Assembly: GCF_905397275.1 (NCBI RefSeq)
Contig: NZ_CAJPUY010000036.1
Coordinates: forward strand, 1 to 45,297
Direction: 5' to 3'
Source of the DNA: Cupriavidus yeoncheonensis
Lineage (GTDB): Bacteria; Pseudomonadota; Gammaproteobacteria; Burkholderiales; Burkholderiaceae
Length of the DNA: 45,297 bases
Of this stretch, positions 16,031 through 24,208 are shown piece by piece. Under the pieces are notes generated by a model, which did not search any database, had not been told where the DNA came from, and was given only the letters and a program-made list of their open reading frames with translations. The position numbers and the translations under genes are program-made. The number at the start of each line of letters is the position of its first letter. Position 1 is the first letter of the stretch.

Positions 16031-16705
16031 CTACCTCGCTCTGGCCCGCAGCGCCCGTATGGCCGCCGGTGCGCCGTTCAGGAACATGTCGACCTTCTGC
16101 CGGACCACGGCTTCCATGTCGGCCGGTACCTTGAGCCCATAGATCCACTTGCGCACGCCGAGATAGAAAATGGCGGCGTGCAGGCCCCAGATCATCTCGA
16201 TCTCGGCTTCGGTTTCCGCCGCATCGCGTGGTGCGGGAATGCCGAACTCTTCCCTGACCTCGGCCAGCACGGGCAGGAACACCTTGCTGCGCAGCTTGCC
16301 CAGGTACTTCTTGTTGATGCCTTCGTGCGTGAGTCCGGCGAAGATGAACAGCCGGATCCATTCTTCGCGAAGGATCACCGACGAATAGTCGAGGTAGAAC
16401 GCGTAGAGCCGGTCTGTCAGCGACATTGAGCGGTCGGCGATCTGCCGGTCCCAATCCGGGCGCCACTGGAAGACCTCGTTGTAGACGCGTTCGATCAGTG
16501 CATCCTTGCTCTCGAAATAGCGATACAGCAGTGGCTGCGTGACGCCGATCTGCCGTGCCAGCTCGCGCGTGCTGCCGCCGAAGCCATTGCGGGTGAAGTG
16601 TTCGATGGCCTTTTCGACGATCTGCTGCTCGCGTTCCTCCGGCAACAGCCGCCTGGTGCCCTTGGCGGCGGCGTCTTCCATGTCGGGTACGTGGCTTGTC
16701 TCCAT
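16031..16705 (-). CDS. TetR family transcriptional regulator
   Basis: A 224-residue TetR protein. The HTH spans about residues 26-70 (FTRNGFGGSTRELARQIGVTQPLLYRYF in two parts) and the ligand-binding helices follow. ATG 16705 is chosen over an upstream start at 16753 because it gives the usual length, though its ribosome site is weak. It lies 120 bp after the symporter stop, in the same direction as the VOC-FAD hydroxylase-DUF485-ActP operon, and may be its last gene or separately expressed. The 29-bp palindrome at the head of that operon is the kind of site TetR proteins bind, so it is the best candidate regulator; this is inference. Confidence 0.88.
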   Translation of the reverse strand: METSHVPDMEDAAAKGTRRLLPEEREQQIVEKAIEHFTRNGFGGSTRELARQIGVTQPLLYRYFESKDALIERVYNEVFQWRPDWDRQIADRSMSLTDRLYAFYLDYSSVILREEWIRLFIFAGLTHEGINKKYLGKLRSKVFLPVLAEVREEFGIPAPRDAAETEAEIEMIWGLHAAIFYLGVRKWIYGLKVPADMEAVVRQKVDMFLNGAPAAIRALRARAR

Positions 16706-16782
16706 GACGTCTCTTTCGCCATTGCGATGCGGATGATGTCCGGATTGTACCAACCGCCCGATCCATGAGAAGCGGGGCGGGC

Positions 16783-16800
16783 GCGGTCGCCCGCGACCGC
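16783..16800. terminator. Hairpin downstream of the symporter gene
   Basis: GCGGTCG and CGACCGC form a perfect 7-bp stem around CCCG in the gap between the ActP-like stop and the TetR start. There is no U-run; it may slow or end transcription into the TetR gene. Confidence 0.3.
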
Positions 16801-16825
16801 CCGGCGGCCCGGCGAGCGCGCGGGC

Positions 16826-18463
16826 CTAGCTCGCGGACTGGTTTCCCATGCCCAGTTCGCAGGCGACGCGCTGGTTCTGATAGGCGGCTCGCTCCCAGGC
16901 GCCGCGCGCCGAGCGGTCGGTCACCGAGAACACGTAGATCCCGGCGAAGGCCGCAAGCATCGAGAACAGCGCGGGGTACTCGTACGGATAGACCGGCGCA
17001 GCATGGCCCAGCACCTGCACCCAGACGGTGGGGCTGAGGATCGTCAGGACGACCGCCGTCACAAGTCCCATCATGCCGCCAAGGACGGCGCCGCGCGTAG
17101 TCAGGCCGCGCCAGTAGATCGACAGCAGCAGCACGGGGAAGTTGGAGCTGGCGGCAATCGAGAATGTCAGGCTGACGATGAAGGCAATGGTCTGCTTCTC
17201 GAACAGGATCCCGAGGAGGATCGACAGCACGCCCAGCACCAGCGTGGTGATGCGCGACACGCGCATCTCGTCCTTGTCGGAGGCCTGGCCCTGGCGGATG
17301 ACCGTCGCATACAGGTCGTGCGAGATGGCCGACGATCCCGCCAGCGTCAGCCCCGCCACGACGGCGAGAATGGTCGAGAATGCGACGGCGCAGATGAAGC
17401 CGAGGAAGACGTTGCCGCCGACCGCATGGGCAAGGTGCACGGCCACCATATTGACGCCGCCGATCACCGCGCCTGCGCCGGTGTGATAGAGCGGATCCGG
17501 TGCGACCAGCGCGATCGTGCCGAAGCCGATCACGATGATCATGGCATAGCCCGCGCCGACGATGCCGGTGGCATAGAGCACGCTCTTGCGCGCGGCCTTG
17601 ACGTCGGCGACGGTGAAGAAGCGCATCAGGATGTGCGGCAGGCCCGCGGTGCCGAAGATCAGCGCCAGTCCCAGCGACACGGCGGAAACCGGATCGGAGA
17701 CCAGGCCGCCGGGCCGCATGATGGCGTCATGCTTGCCGTGCGCCGCGATGGCGTGCTCGAACAAGGTGTCCAGGCTGAAGCCGAAACGGCTCAGCACCAT
17801 GAATGCCATGAACGCGCACCCGGCCAGCAGCATGACCGCCTTGATGATCTGGATCCACGTGGTGGCCAGCATGCCGCCGAAGAACACGTAGACCACCATC
17901 AGGACACCGACCAGCACGACCGCGGACGTGTAGTTGAATCCGAACAGCAGTTCGACCAGCTTGCCGGCGCCCACCATCTGCGAGACCAGGTACAGCAGCA
18001 CGATCACGATCGAGCTCGATGCCGAGAATGCGCGGATCGGGCGCTGCCTGAGACGGTAGGAGAGCACGTCGGCCAGCGTGTAGCGACCCAGGTTGCGCAG
18101 CGGCTCGGCGATCAGGAACAGGATGATCGGCCAGCTTGCGAGGAAGCCGATCGAATAGATCAGGCCGTCGTAGCCGCTGGTGAAGACCAGTGCCGAGATC
18201 CCCAGCAGCGACGCGGCCGACATGTAGTCCCCCGCAATGGCCCAGCCATTCTGCATGGCCGTGATCTTGCCGCCGGCGGCGTAGTGGTCGGCCACGCTGT
18301 GGTTGCGCCCGGCGGCCCAGCGCGTAATGGCAAGCGTCGCCGCGACGAATGCCAGGAACATGGCGATCGCGATCAGGTTCAGGCCCTGGCCGACGGGCGG
18401 CGTGGCCGCCCAGGCCGGGGTGGCCGCCGCAAGCGCGGCAACCGTTGTCAGCAGGCGCTTCAT
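16826..18463 (-). CDS. ActP-like sodium:solute (carboxylate) symporter
   Basis: A 545-residue SSS-family transporter, close in length and layout to E. coli ActP. A cleavable signal-like N-terminus (ending PAWA) is followed by about 13 membrane helices, with conserved GDYMSAASLLGISALVFTSGYD in the second core helix region and AFSTILAVVAGLTLAGSSAISHDLY later. It imports a small carboxylate with a cation. ATG 18463 overlaps the DUF485 stop (ATGA). The upstream extension of the frame is ignored. Because it is in an operon with an aromatic hydroxylase and not with acetyl-CoA synthetase, its substrate may be the hydroxylase substrate or a product acid rather than acetate. Confidence 0.9.
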   Translation of the reverse strand: MKRLLTTVAALAAATPAWAATPPVGQGLNLIAIAMFLAFVAATLAITRWAAGRNHSVADHYAAGGKITAMQNGWAIAGDYMSAASLLGISALVFTSGYDGLIYSIGFLASWPIILFLIAEPLRNLGRYTLADVLSYRLRQRPIRAFSASSSIVIVLLYLVSQMVGAGKLVELLFGFNYTSAVVLVGVLMVVYVFFGGMLATTWIQIIKAVMLLAGCAFMAFMVLSRFGFSLDTLFEHAIAAHGKHDAIMRPGGLVSDPVSAVSLGLALIFGTAGLPHILMRFFTVADVKAARKSVLYATGIVGAGYAMIIVIGFGTIALVAPDPLYHTGAGAVIGGVNMVAVHLAHAVGGNVFLGFICAVAFSTILAVVAGLTLAGSSAISHDLYATVIRQGQASDKDEMRVSRITTLVLGVLSILLGILFEKQTIAFIVSLTFSIAASSNFPVLLLSIYWRGLTTRGAVLGGMMGLVTAVVLTILSPTVWVQVLGHAAPVYPYEYPALFSMLAAFAGIYVFSVTDRSARGAWERAAYQNQRVACELGMGNQSAS

Positions 18464-18819
18464 GATTGCTCTCCGTTGCGGATGTCCGCGATCATCCGGT
18501 CGTAGACGGTGTTGCTGCGGTATACGTAGATCGCTACCAGCGCGAAGGTGAAGGCGAACATGCCGAAGCCGATCGGGATGCCGACGCTCATCGGCCGGCC
18601 CGCCACCAGAGGCAGGGCGAGCAGGTCCGGCCGGAAGGCCAGCGTCAGGATGAAGCCGAAGTAGACCAGCAGCATGGCAGCGGTGAGCGACCATGAGAAG
18701 CGCCGGCGCATGCGGTGCAGGCGTTCAAAGGCAGGCTCGCTCAGCATCGGGTGCGGCACGACCGGCGTGTCGGTCCCGGCAAGGCCGAGGCCAGTCGGGC
18801 AGGGGGCAGCTTGGGGCAT
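18460..18819 (-). CDS. DUF485 membrane protein (YjcH-like symporter partner)
   Basis: A 119-residue protein with two predicted transmembrane helices (about residues 42-62 and 80-102), and the DUF485 pattern of F..L.R.R...S on the N-side and Y...NT.YD.MIADI at the end. Such genes nearly always precede actP, as yjcH does in E. coli. The stop overlaps the symporter start by 4 bp, so translation is coupled. GGGAG lies 8 bases before ATG 18819. Its function is unknown; a small accessory subunit of the symporter is likely. Confidence 0.9.
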   Translation of the reverse strand: MPQAAPCPTGLGLAGTDTPVVPHPMLSEPAFERLHRMRRRFSWSLTAAMLLVYFGFILTLAFRPDLLALPLVAGRPMSVGIPIGFGMFAFTFALVAIYVYRSNTVYDRMIADIRNGEQS

Positions 18820-18855
18820 GATGTTGTCTCCCAGTGGTTGTGGTTCCGGATGGTT

Positions 18856-20079
18856 TCAGAACCGCCGCGATACGGCGGTGTCGCGCATGACGGCCTCCGG
18901 GGTGCGATAGCGTTCGGCCATTTCGCGGTCCTGCTCGCTCCTGAGCTGTGCCTGCATATAGGCGCCAAGTTGGCGCGCATGCTCGACGACCGCCTGGCCG
19001 ACCTGCACGCGCTCGGCGCTGTAGGCTTCGAGCGCGGTTTCGACCGACGCGTGGCCAGCGAGCGCGCGGACCAGCGCAATGGCGTCGCCGGCCGCCTTTG
19101 TGACCCCCATGCCGCAATGCGGACGCGCCACAAAGGCGGCATCGCCGAGCAGCGCGATCCGGCCGAAGGCCATGCGCGGCACGGTCAGGTCGTAGATCGG
19201 CTGGAACAGCGGCTGAGGCGTCCTGGCGACGACTTCGGCGAACTGCGGCGCCAGCAGATCGCTGGCGGCGCTTTCCATGTCGGCCAGCACATCGGGACGG
19301 ATCAGGCCCGGCGGGATGCCATTGGCCCAGACCTTGCCCGTGGCGTCGGTCAGCAAGTCCGGAAGCTGATCGTCTTCCCGCGTCGCGCGGTACCACACAA
19401 AGTTGTAGCGGCGCCGGCCCGGTTCGGTGCTGTTGCCGTCGCCCGCCACCGGGTAGCCGAGGATCTGCTCGTGCGGTGGCAGGCAGAACGCAAACTTGCC
19501 GAAGATGGCCGCATGCGTGTCCGGAGACAGCCGTGCTTCGTCAACCAGGCCGCGCCAGGCAATGTAGCCCGCATACTCCAGGCCCGCCGATGGCAGCAGG
19601 CGCTCGCGCACGGCGGAGCGGAAGCCGTCCGCCGCGACGACGACATCGGCGCGGTGCGTCGACCCGTCCTGCAGCGTGACCACGGCGTGGTCGGCATGCG
19701 AATCGACCGCGGTCACCATGGCCGCCGTGCGATAGGCGCCGGAGAAAGCCTTGCCCAGCACGTCGTACATCTTGCCCCAGGCGGTCAGCGTCTGCGGCAT
19801 CTCGCGTTCGGAGACGGCGGCGCCGTCGCGCGAAAGCGTGACGCGGGTATCGACGCGAACGCCGATGCTGTCGTCGACCACCACGCCGGCGGCGGCAAGC
19901 GCATCGAACAGTTCCGGGTGGGTGACGATGCCGGCGCCGCGGCCCGTCAGGGCCTCGGGCGTACGCTCGAAGATCTCGACGTCCCAGCCATTGCGCTGGA
20001 GCATGTTGGCGGCAAACAGCCCGCCGAGCGAGCCGCCGACGACGATTGCCCTGGGTTTCTGGTGCGGTGCGGTGTTCAT
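18856..20079 (-). CDS. FAD-dependent aromatic hydroxylase (2,6-dihydroxypyridine hydroxylase-like)
   Basis: A 407-residue group A flavoprotein monooxygenase. The FAD motif GGSLGG is at residues 15-20, the DG motif VVAADGFRSAVRERLLP follows in the middle, and RIALLGDAAF (GD motif) in the last third. It uses NAD(P)H and O2 to hydroxylate an activated aromatic ring. The GGSLGGLFAA start and RGAGI segment recall 2,6-dihydroxypyridine 3-hydroxylase, but other hydroxy-aromatic acids are possible. ATG 20079 overlaps the VOC stop (ATGA). The nearby maleylacetate reductase makes formation of a trihydroxylated ring possible. Confidence 0.85.
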   Translation of the reverse strand: MNTAPHQKPRAIVVGGSLGGLFAANMLQRNGWDVEIFERTPEALTGRGAGIVTHPELFDALAAAGVVVDDSIGVRVDTRVTLSRDGAAVSEREMPQTLTAWGKMYDVLGKAFSGAYRTAAMVTAVDSHADHAVVTLQDGSTHRADVVVAADGFRSAVRERLLPSAGLEYAGYIAWRGLVDEARLSPDTHAAIFGKFAFCLPPHEQILGYPVAGDGNSTEPGRRRYNFVWYRATREDDQLPDLLTDATGKVWANGIPPGLIRPDVLADMESAASDLLAPQFAEVVARTPQPLFQPIYDLTVPRMAFGRIALLGDAAFVARPHCGMGVTKAAGDAIALVRALAGHASVETALEAYSAERVQVGQAVVEHARQLGAYMQAQLRSEQDREMAERYRTPEAVMRDTAVSRRF

Positions 20080-20555
20080 GCCATGACTCCGGTTGTTGCC
20101 TGTGCCGCGTGCGGCAGTTCCAGGCCGGCGACTTCGTCGGCCGGATAGTTCAGTTCGATCGTCACGCCCGAAGGGTCTTCGATGAAGACCTGGTGCAGGC
20201 CGAGACTCGGCACCGTACGGTCGCGCCAGGGAATGCCTTCGGCGCGCAACGTTGTCCACATCTGCTGCACGCCGGTGGCCAGGAACGCGATGTGGTCCAG
20301 CGTGCCGGTGCCCGACGCGGGCAGCGACTTGTCGCCGAGATAGGCCGATAGTCCCGCGGCGTTGTCCGGATCCACGCCAATGATGTGCACGGTGCCGTAG
20401 TCGCGCTCGTCGTCGCCCATATAGAGCCACGCGCCGGGGAAGTCGAACGGCGGACGGTAGCCGCGGCGGAAACCCAGGATGCGTTCGTAGAACGCGCAGG
20501 ACCGCTCCAGGTCGGTGGTGCGGATCGAGAAATGTGCCAGCCTGGTCAGTGCCAT
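20076..20555 (-). CDS. VOC (glyoxalase/extradiol fold) family protein
   Basis: A 159-residue single-chain VOC protein with two beta-alpha-beta-beta-beta repeats: one starts LAHFSIRTTDLERSCAFYE, the other LDHIAFLATGVQQMWTTL. Probable metal ligands are His8, a His in TVHIIG, His in LDHIAF and Glu in VTIELNY. The fold covers glyoxalases, extradiol dioxygenases and isomerases; the reaction here is unknown. AAGGAGG lies 6 bases before ATG 20555. It is the first gene of the operon with the FAD hydroxylase and transporter, so it may act on the substrate or product of the hydroxylase. Confidence 0.85.
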   Translation of the reverse strand: MALTRLAHFSIRTTDLERSCAFYERILGFRRGYRPPFDFPGAWLYMGDDERDYGTVHIIGVDPDNAAGLSAYLGDKSLPASGTGTLDHIAFLATGVQQMWTTLRAEGIPWRDRTVPSLGLHQVFIEDPSGVTIELNYPADEVAGLELPHAAQATTGVMA

Positions 20556-20570
20556 CGTTGCCTCCTTAAA

Positions 20571-20599
20571 TTATCAGACGATCAATGATCGTGTGATAA
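20571..20599. promoter_or_regulatory. 29-bp palindromic operator at the VOC-hydroxylase operon promoter
   Basis: The arms TTATCAGACGATCA and TGATCGTGTGATAA surround a central A and match at 13 of 14 positions. On the minus strand the right part ends in GATAAT, a near-consensus -10 box, directly before TTAAGGAGG, so a bound protein would block the promoter. The site starts 16 bp before the VOC start and lies 217 bp from the divergent LysR start. Its length and symmetry fit a TetR- or GntR-type repressor better than a LysR activator. Confidence 0.75.
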
Positions 20600-20815
20600 A
20601 TAATAGAGCGGAAGGTCGAATCGGCCAAGGGTGGAGAGGGTGGTATTAACCCTGATCCCGGGGCGGTGCCGTGGAGGGCGGCGGGGCCGCTGCAACGCCG
20701 CTAAGGCGTGCCGCCGGCGGCGCTGAGGCATCGCGGGCCAGGACATGGCATCATCCGGCGACGTGCAACGTGCGGGACGGACCGCATGGACCCATCCATC
20801 CGGACAGAGGCAAAG

Positions 20816-21730
20816 ATGGACAAGCTGCTTGCTTTGAAGATGTTCGTGGAGACGGTGGATGCCAAAGGCTTTTCCGCCGCGGCGCGCCGCTTGAACCTGG
20901 CCACATCGTCGGTCACGCGCGCGCTGGATGGCCTGGAGGATGCGCTTGGAGCGGTCCTGCTGAACCGCTCGACGCGGCAGATTACGGTCACCGAAGCCGG
21001 CGCCGCTTACTATCAGCGGGCCCGCAGGATCCTGGATGCGGTCGAGGAGGCCGACGCACTGATCGCTGACCGGGGTGAGGAGCCTGTCGGGCACCTGCGT
21101 GTGTCGCTACCGGTCGCTTTCGGGCGCCGATGCATCGCGCCTTATCTCGGCGGCTGGCTGGCGAAGTACCCGCAGCTCGAAGTTGAAGTGACGCTGACCG
21201 ATGACATCGTCGACCTGCTGGGCGAACGGATAGACCTGTCCGTGAGGCTGGGCAGTCCGGCATCCTATGACAATGTGGTCGCACGGGAGATTGGCGCCTT
21301 CCGCCGCCGCGTCGTGGCCAGCCCCGCCTATCTGGAAGGCCACGGCATGCCGGTCGAACCGGTCGACCTGGTCAATCATCGCTGCATCCGTTTCAGCTAT
21401 GGGTCGCGGGACCAGGTCTGGACCTTCCGGCAAGGAGAGAGCGAGACCCGGGTCCCGGTCAGCGGCCACTTCCGCAGCAACAACGCCGAGGTATTGCGCG
21501 AGATCGCGCTGGCGGGCGGCGGCATTGGCCTGCTGCCCGACTGGCTGGTCGACGACGACATCGACAGCCAGCGGCTGACGGTGCTGTTCGACGCCTGGTC
21601 GGTCAATCCGGATCAGGCGAGTTCCACGATCTCCGCGCTGTATCTGCCGAACCAGCGCGGTTCGCGAAGAATCGGCGCATTCCTGGAGTTCCTGGCCGCG
21701 CTGCCCGGGCCGACCCGCCGCCGCGAGTGA
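20816..21730 (+). CDS. LysR family transcriptional regulator
   Basis: A 304-residue LysR protein (HTH in residues 1-60, starting MDKLLALKMFVETVDAKGFSAA; effector domain after residue 90). It resembles the large CrgA/DmlR-like group. ATG 20816 has AGAGG at 6 bases; longer in-frame readings lack a site. It is divergent from the VOC-FAD hydroxylase operon and convergent with maleylacetate reductase. It may act on the operon together with a second regulator that uses the 29-bp palindrome. Confidence 0.9.
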   Translation: MDKLLALKMFVETVDAKGFSAAARRLNLATSSVTRALDGLEDALGAVLLNRSTRQITVTEAGAAYYQRARRILDAVEEADALIADRGEEPVGHLRVSLPVAFGRRCIAPYLGGWLAKYPQLEVEVTLTDDIVDLLGERIDLSVRLGSPASYDNVVAREIGAFRRRVVASPAYLEGHGMPVEPVDLVNHRCIRFSYGSRDQVWTFRQGESETRVPVSGHFRSNNAEVLREIALAGGGIGLLPDWLVDDDIDSQRLTVLFDAWSVNPDQASSTISALYLPNQRGSRRIGAFLEFLAALPGPTRRRE

Positions 21731-21761
21731 CGCGGACCCGGGTCCCTGCCGGTGTGCGCAA

Positions 21762-21869
21762 TCACGCCACGGGTTGCCCGGTGGCCAGCAACTCCGCCAG
21801 CGCCTCGCGGAAGCGCTCCGGTTTTCCGAAGTATCTGCCGGTCGGCGCTGACGGCGCCGGGTAGTTCAC
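21762..21869 (-). pseudogene. Possible 3' remnant of a gene after maleylacetate reductase
   Basis: Directly after the maleylacetate reductase stop the minus strand reads through a 35-codon frame (GTG at 21869, stop at 21762) with a protein-like composition: RYFGKPERFREALAEL in its second half looks like the C-terminus of a real protein. No ribosome site precedes it and I cannot name a family. It may be the tail of a deleted gene or chance coding potential in GC-rich DNA. Confidence 0.2.
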
Positions 21870-21877
21870 GCGATCGT

Positions 21878-22963
21878 TCACACGGACGGCGGCCTGCCTT
21901 CGAAGGCGTCTTGCAGCAATTGCCGGATGCCGTCACGCTCGAGCGGCCGCGGATTCGGATACTGGTCGCGCAGCGCCAGGTCGCACGCGCGTTCGAGGTC
22001 CGCTTCGGACAGCCCCAGGTCGCGCAACGATGTGGGCGCCCCCAGCTTCACCGCCAGTTCGAATACGGCGCGCGGGCCGCTGCCGTGGCTGGCGTCCAGC
22101 GCTTGCGCAATGGCGGCCATTGCCTCTGGCGCAGCCGGGGCGTTGTAGGCCAGCGCATGGGGCAGCACCACCGTGTGGACGTCGGCATGGGGCAGGTTGA
22201 ACGTGCCGCCCAGCGTGTGGCAAAGCTTGTGATGCAGTCCCGCCGTCACGCTGCCGAGCACGGCGCCGCACAGCCAGGCGCCGTAGAGTGCGTCGCTGCG
22301 TGCGTTGCGCAGCGTGTCGTCGGCGCGGTCCGCCGTCGCCGCGGCAATGACCGGGAGTGCCCGGCCAAACGCGGCGATGCCCTCGCGCGCCATCCACTGG
22401 CTCACCGGGTTACGGTCGGCGGCATAGAGCCCTTCGGCCGCATGGGCGATGGCGTTCATGCCGCTGGTCACGCTGACCATGGCGGGCAGCGCCAGCGAGA
22501 GGTCCGGATCGTAGAGGATCGTCCGCGGGAGCACGCGCGGGTCGCGTCCCGTGCGCTTCAGGCCGGCATCGGTGAGCCCGTAGATCGGCGTCATTTCCGA
22601 ACCGGCGTAGGTCGTCGGCACGGCGATGATCGGCAGGCCGGACTCCAGCGCGATGGCCTTCGCCAGCCCGATGGTCGAGCCACCGCCGATCGCGAGGGTA
22701 CAGTCGGCGCCTAGCCGCTGGGCCTGTTCGCGCGCAAGCCGTGCCTGCTCGATCGGCACATGCATCACGGCGCCGTCGAAGATGCCGGCACTGTGTGCGC
22801 CCAGCGCGGCCGCCGCGCGCTCGGCAAGTGCGCGCTGGCCCGGCGTGCACAGCACAAGGACGCTGCGCACGCCTAGCGCTTCGGCTTCTTGGCCAAGCCG
22901 TGCCAGGCTGCCGGAGCCAAAGACGATGCGTTGCGGTTGAGTCTGGTAGGCAAAGGGGACCAT
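21878..22963 (-). CDS. Maleylacetate reductase
   Basis: A 361-residue group III (iron-type) alcohol dehydrogenase fold protein. The N-terminal QPQRIVFGSGS, GGGSTIGLAKAIAL near residues 93-106, VPTTYAGSEMTPIYGLTD and the His-containing HHKLCHTLGG segment are typical of MacA/TfdF/ClcE-type maleylacetate reductases, which reduce maleylacetate to 3-oxoadipate with NADH. It follows the Bug protein gene by 55 bp and shares its direction. Maleylacetate comes from hydroxyquinol or chlorocatechol cleavage; no hydroxyquinol dioxygenase is in this window, so the upstream step must be elsewhere or differ. Confidence 0.88.
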   Translation of the reverse strand: MVPFAYQTQPQRIVFGSGSLARLGQEAEALGVRSVLVLCTPGQRALAERAAAALGAHSAGIFDGAVMHVPIEQARLAREQAQRLGADCTLAIGGGSTIGLAKAIALESGLPIIAVPTTYAGSEMTPIYGLTDAGLKRTGRDPRVLPRTILYDPDLSLALPAMVSVTSGMNAIAHAAEGLYAADRNPVSQWMAREGIAAFGRALPVIAAATADRADDTLRNARSDALYGAWLCGAVLGSVTAGLHHKLCHTLGGTFNLPHADVHTVVLPHALAYNAPAAPEAMAAIAQALDASHGSGPRAVFELAVKLGAPTSLRDLGLSEADLERACDLALRDQYPNPRPLERDGIRQLLQDAFEGRPPSV

Positions 22964-23018
22964 TGCTGAATGTCTCTCGGGGAAGTATGAGGACTGGCAG
23001 AATCCAGTGCGCGCACGG

Positions 23019-24038
23019 TCAGTCGACCGCGATATGGCGGGCCTTGATCAGCCGTCCCCAGCGGGCCGATTCGTCCTGGATCAGCTTGTTGGTCTGTTGC
23101 GCGTCGCCGGCCACCACTTCGAAACCGCCGTCCGTCAGCTGCTTCGTAATCGCCGGGTCGCGCAGCGTCGCGGTCATTGCCGCGGCGAGCTTGCCCAGCA
23201 CTTCCGGCGGTGTCTTTGCCGGCGCGATCATCGCGACCCAGGAATAGGCCTCGAAGCCCTTGTACGCTTCGGATACCGCCGGCACGGCGGGCAGCCTGGT
23301 GTCGCGCTGGCGGGAAGTCACGGCCAGCGCCCGCAGCTTGCCGGCCTGCACATAGGGCAGTACCAGCGGCAGGCTGGCGATCATCGAGTCGACATGGCCG
23401 CCGAGCAGGTCATTGATGGCCGGGCCGCCACCCTTGTATGGGGTATGGATGCCAGTGGTGCCGGCCGCTTCATGGAACGCTTCGGCCACGAGCTGATTCG
23501 AGCTGCCGTTGCCGACGGATGCATACGACACCTTGTTCGGCACGCGCGCCGCTGCCACGTAGTCCTGCACGGTCTTGTACGGCGACGCGGCAGGGACCAC
23601 GAGCACCATCGGCGAGCGCACCAGGTAGGAAACGCCGGTCAGGTCGCGATGCGACGCATAGGGCAGCCTGGGGTAAAAGTGCGGTTCGGTGGCAAAGCTG
23701 TCGAACACCATGCCGACGGTGTAGCCGTCGGCCGTGCTGCGGGCGATTTGCCCCGTGCCGATCGTTCCGCCTGCACCGGCCCGGTTGTCGATCACCACCG
23801 TCTGCGCCAGTCGCGTGCGCAGGCCTTCCTGGACTTGGCGCGCGACCTTGTCGACCGTGCCGCCGGCGGCGTAGGGGACGATGATCGTGACCGGCTTCGC
23901 CGGCCACCTGTCCGCGCGGGCCAGGCCCGGCGCCAGTGCGCAGGCAAGCGCCAGCAGCACGGCTGACTTCCGGGTGCGTCCGCGCATCGCACGGATTAGA
24001 GGGGCGAAAGCCGTAGTCATTGCGGAACTTGTCTCCAT
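23019..24038 (-). CDS. Bug/TctC family periplasmic solute-binding protein
   Basis: A 339-residue tripartite-tricarboxylate-type binding protein. A basic N-region and hydrophobic stretch (SAVLLALACALAPGLARA) form a signal peptide ending before DRWPAKPVTIIVPYAAGG, the classic mature Bug start with its substrate-binding loop. The ligand-binding HTPYKGGGPAINDLLGG motif lies in the middle. ATG 24038 has GGAAGG at 8 bases. It is an orphan Bug protein: no tctA/tctB membrane genes are near. It precedes maleylacetate reductase and is divergent from a LysR gene, so it may bind or sense a carboxylate of that pathway. Confidence 0.9.
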   Translation of the reverse strand: METSSAMTTAFAPLIRAMRGRTRKSAVLLALACALAPGLARADRWPAKPVTIIVPYAAGGTVDKVARQVQEGLRTRLAQTVVIDNRAGAGGTIGTGQIARSTADGYTVGMVFDSFATEPHFYPRLPYASHRDLTGVSYLVRSPMVLVVPAASPYKTVQDYVAAARVPNKVSYASVGNGSSNQLVAEAFHEAAGTTGIHTPYKGGGPAINDLLGGHVDSMIASLPLVLPYVQAGKLRALAVTSRQRDTRLPAVPAVSEAYKGFEAYSWVAMIAPAKTPPEVLGKLAAAMTATLRDPAITKQLTDGGFEVVAGDAQQTNKLIQDESARWGRLIKARHIAVD

Positions 24039-24208
24039 GGATGGCACCTTCCGATCGGTTCGTGTCCGTTCTGCAGACAGCGGGCGCCTGCTTCTTTGCA
24101 TCTTCCGCAAAAAGGCTTGCGACGCGGTCCGTCGTGTCGATACTATGTCCTAGTCGCAGTAACGGGAAGCCTTTGCTTCCGCGCAATGCTTTTGCGGGAA
24201 ACGCACAA

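Noticed and set aside
16826..18463. Naming the symporter actP as acetate permease
   Set aside because: Family membership is clear, but it lies with an aromatic hydroxylase and not with acetyl-CoA synthetase, so the acetate role is not supported.
17003..18505. 500-codon open frame on the plus strand
   Set aside because: Antisense to the ActP-like symporter; composition (His, Asp, Gln, Arg rich) is that of a shadow frame of a membrane protein.
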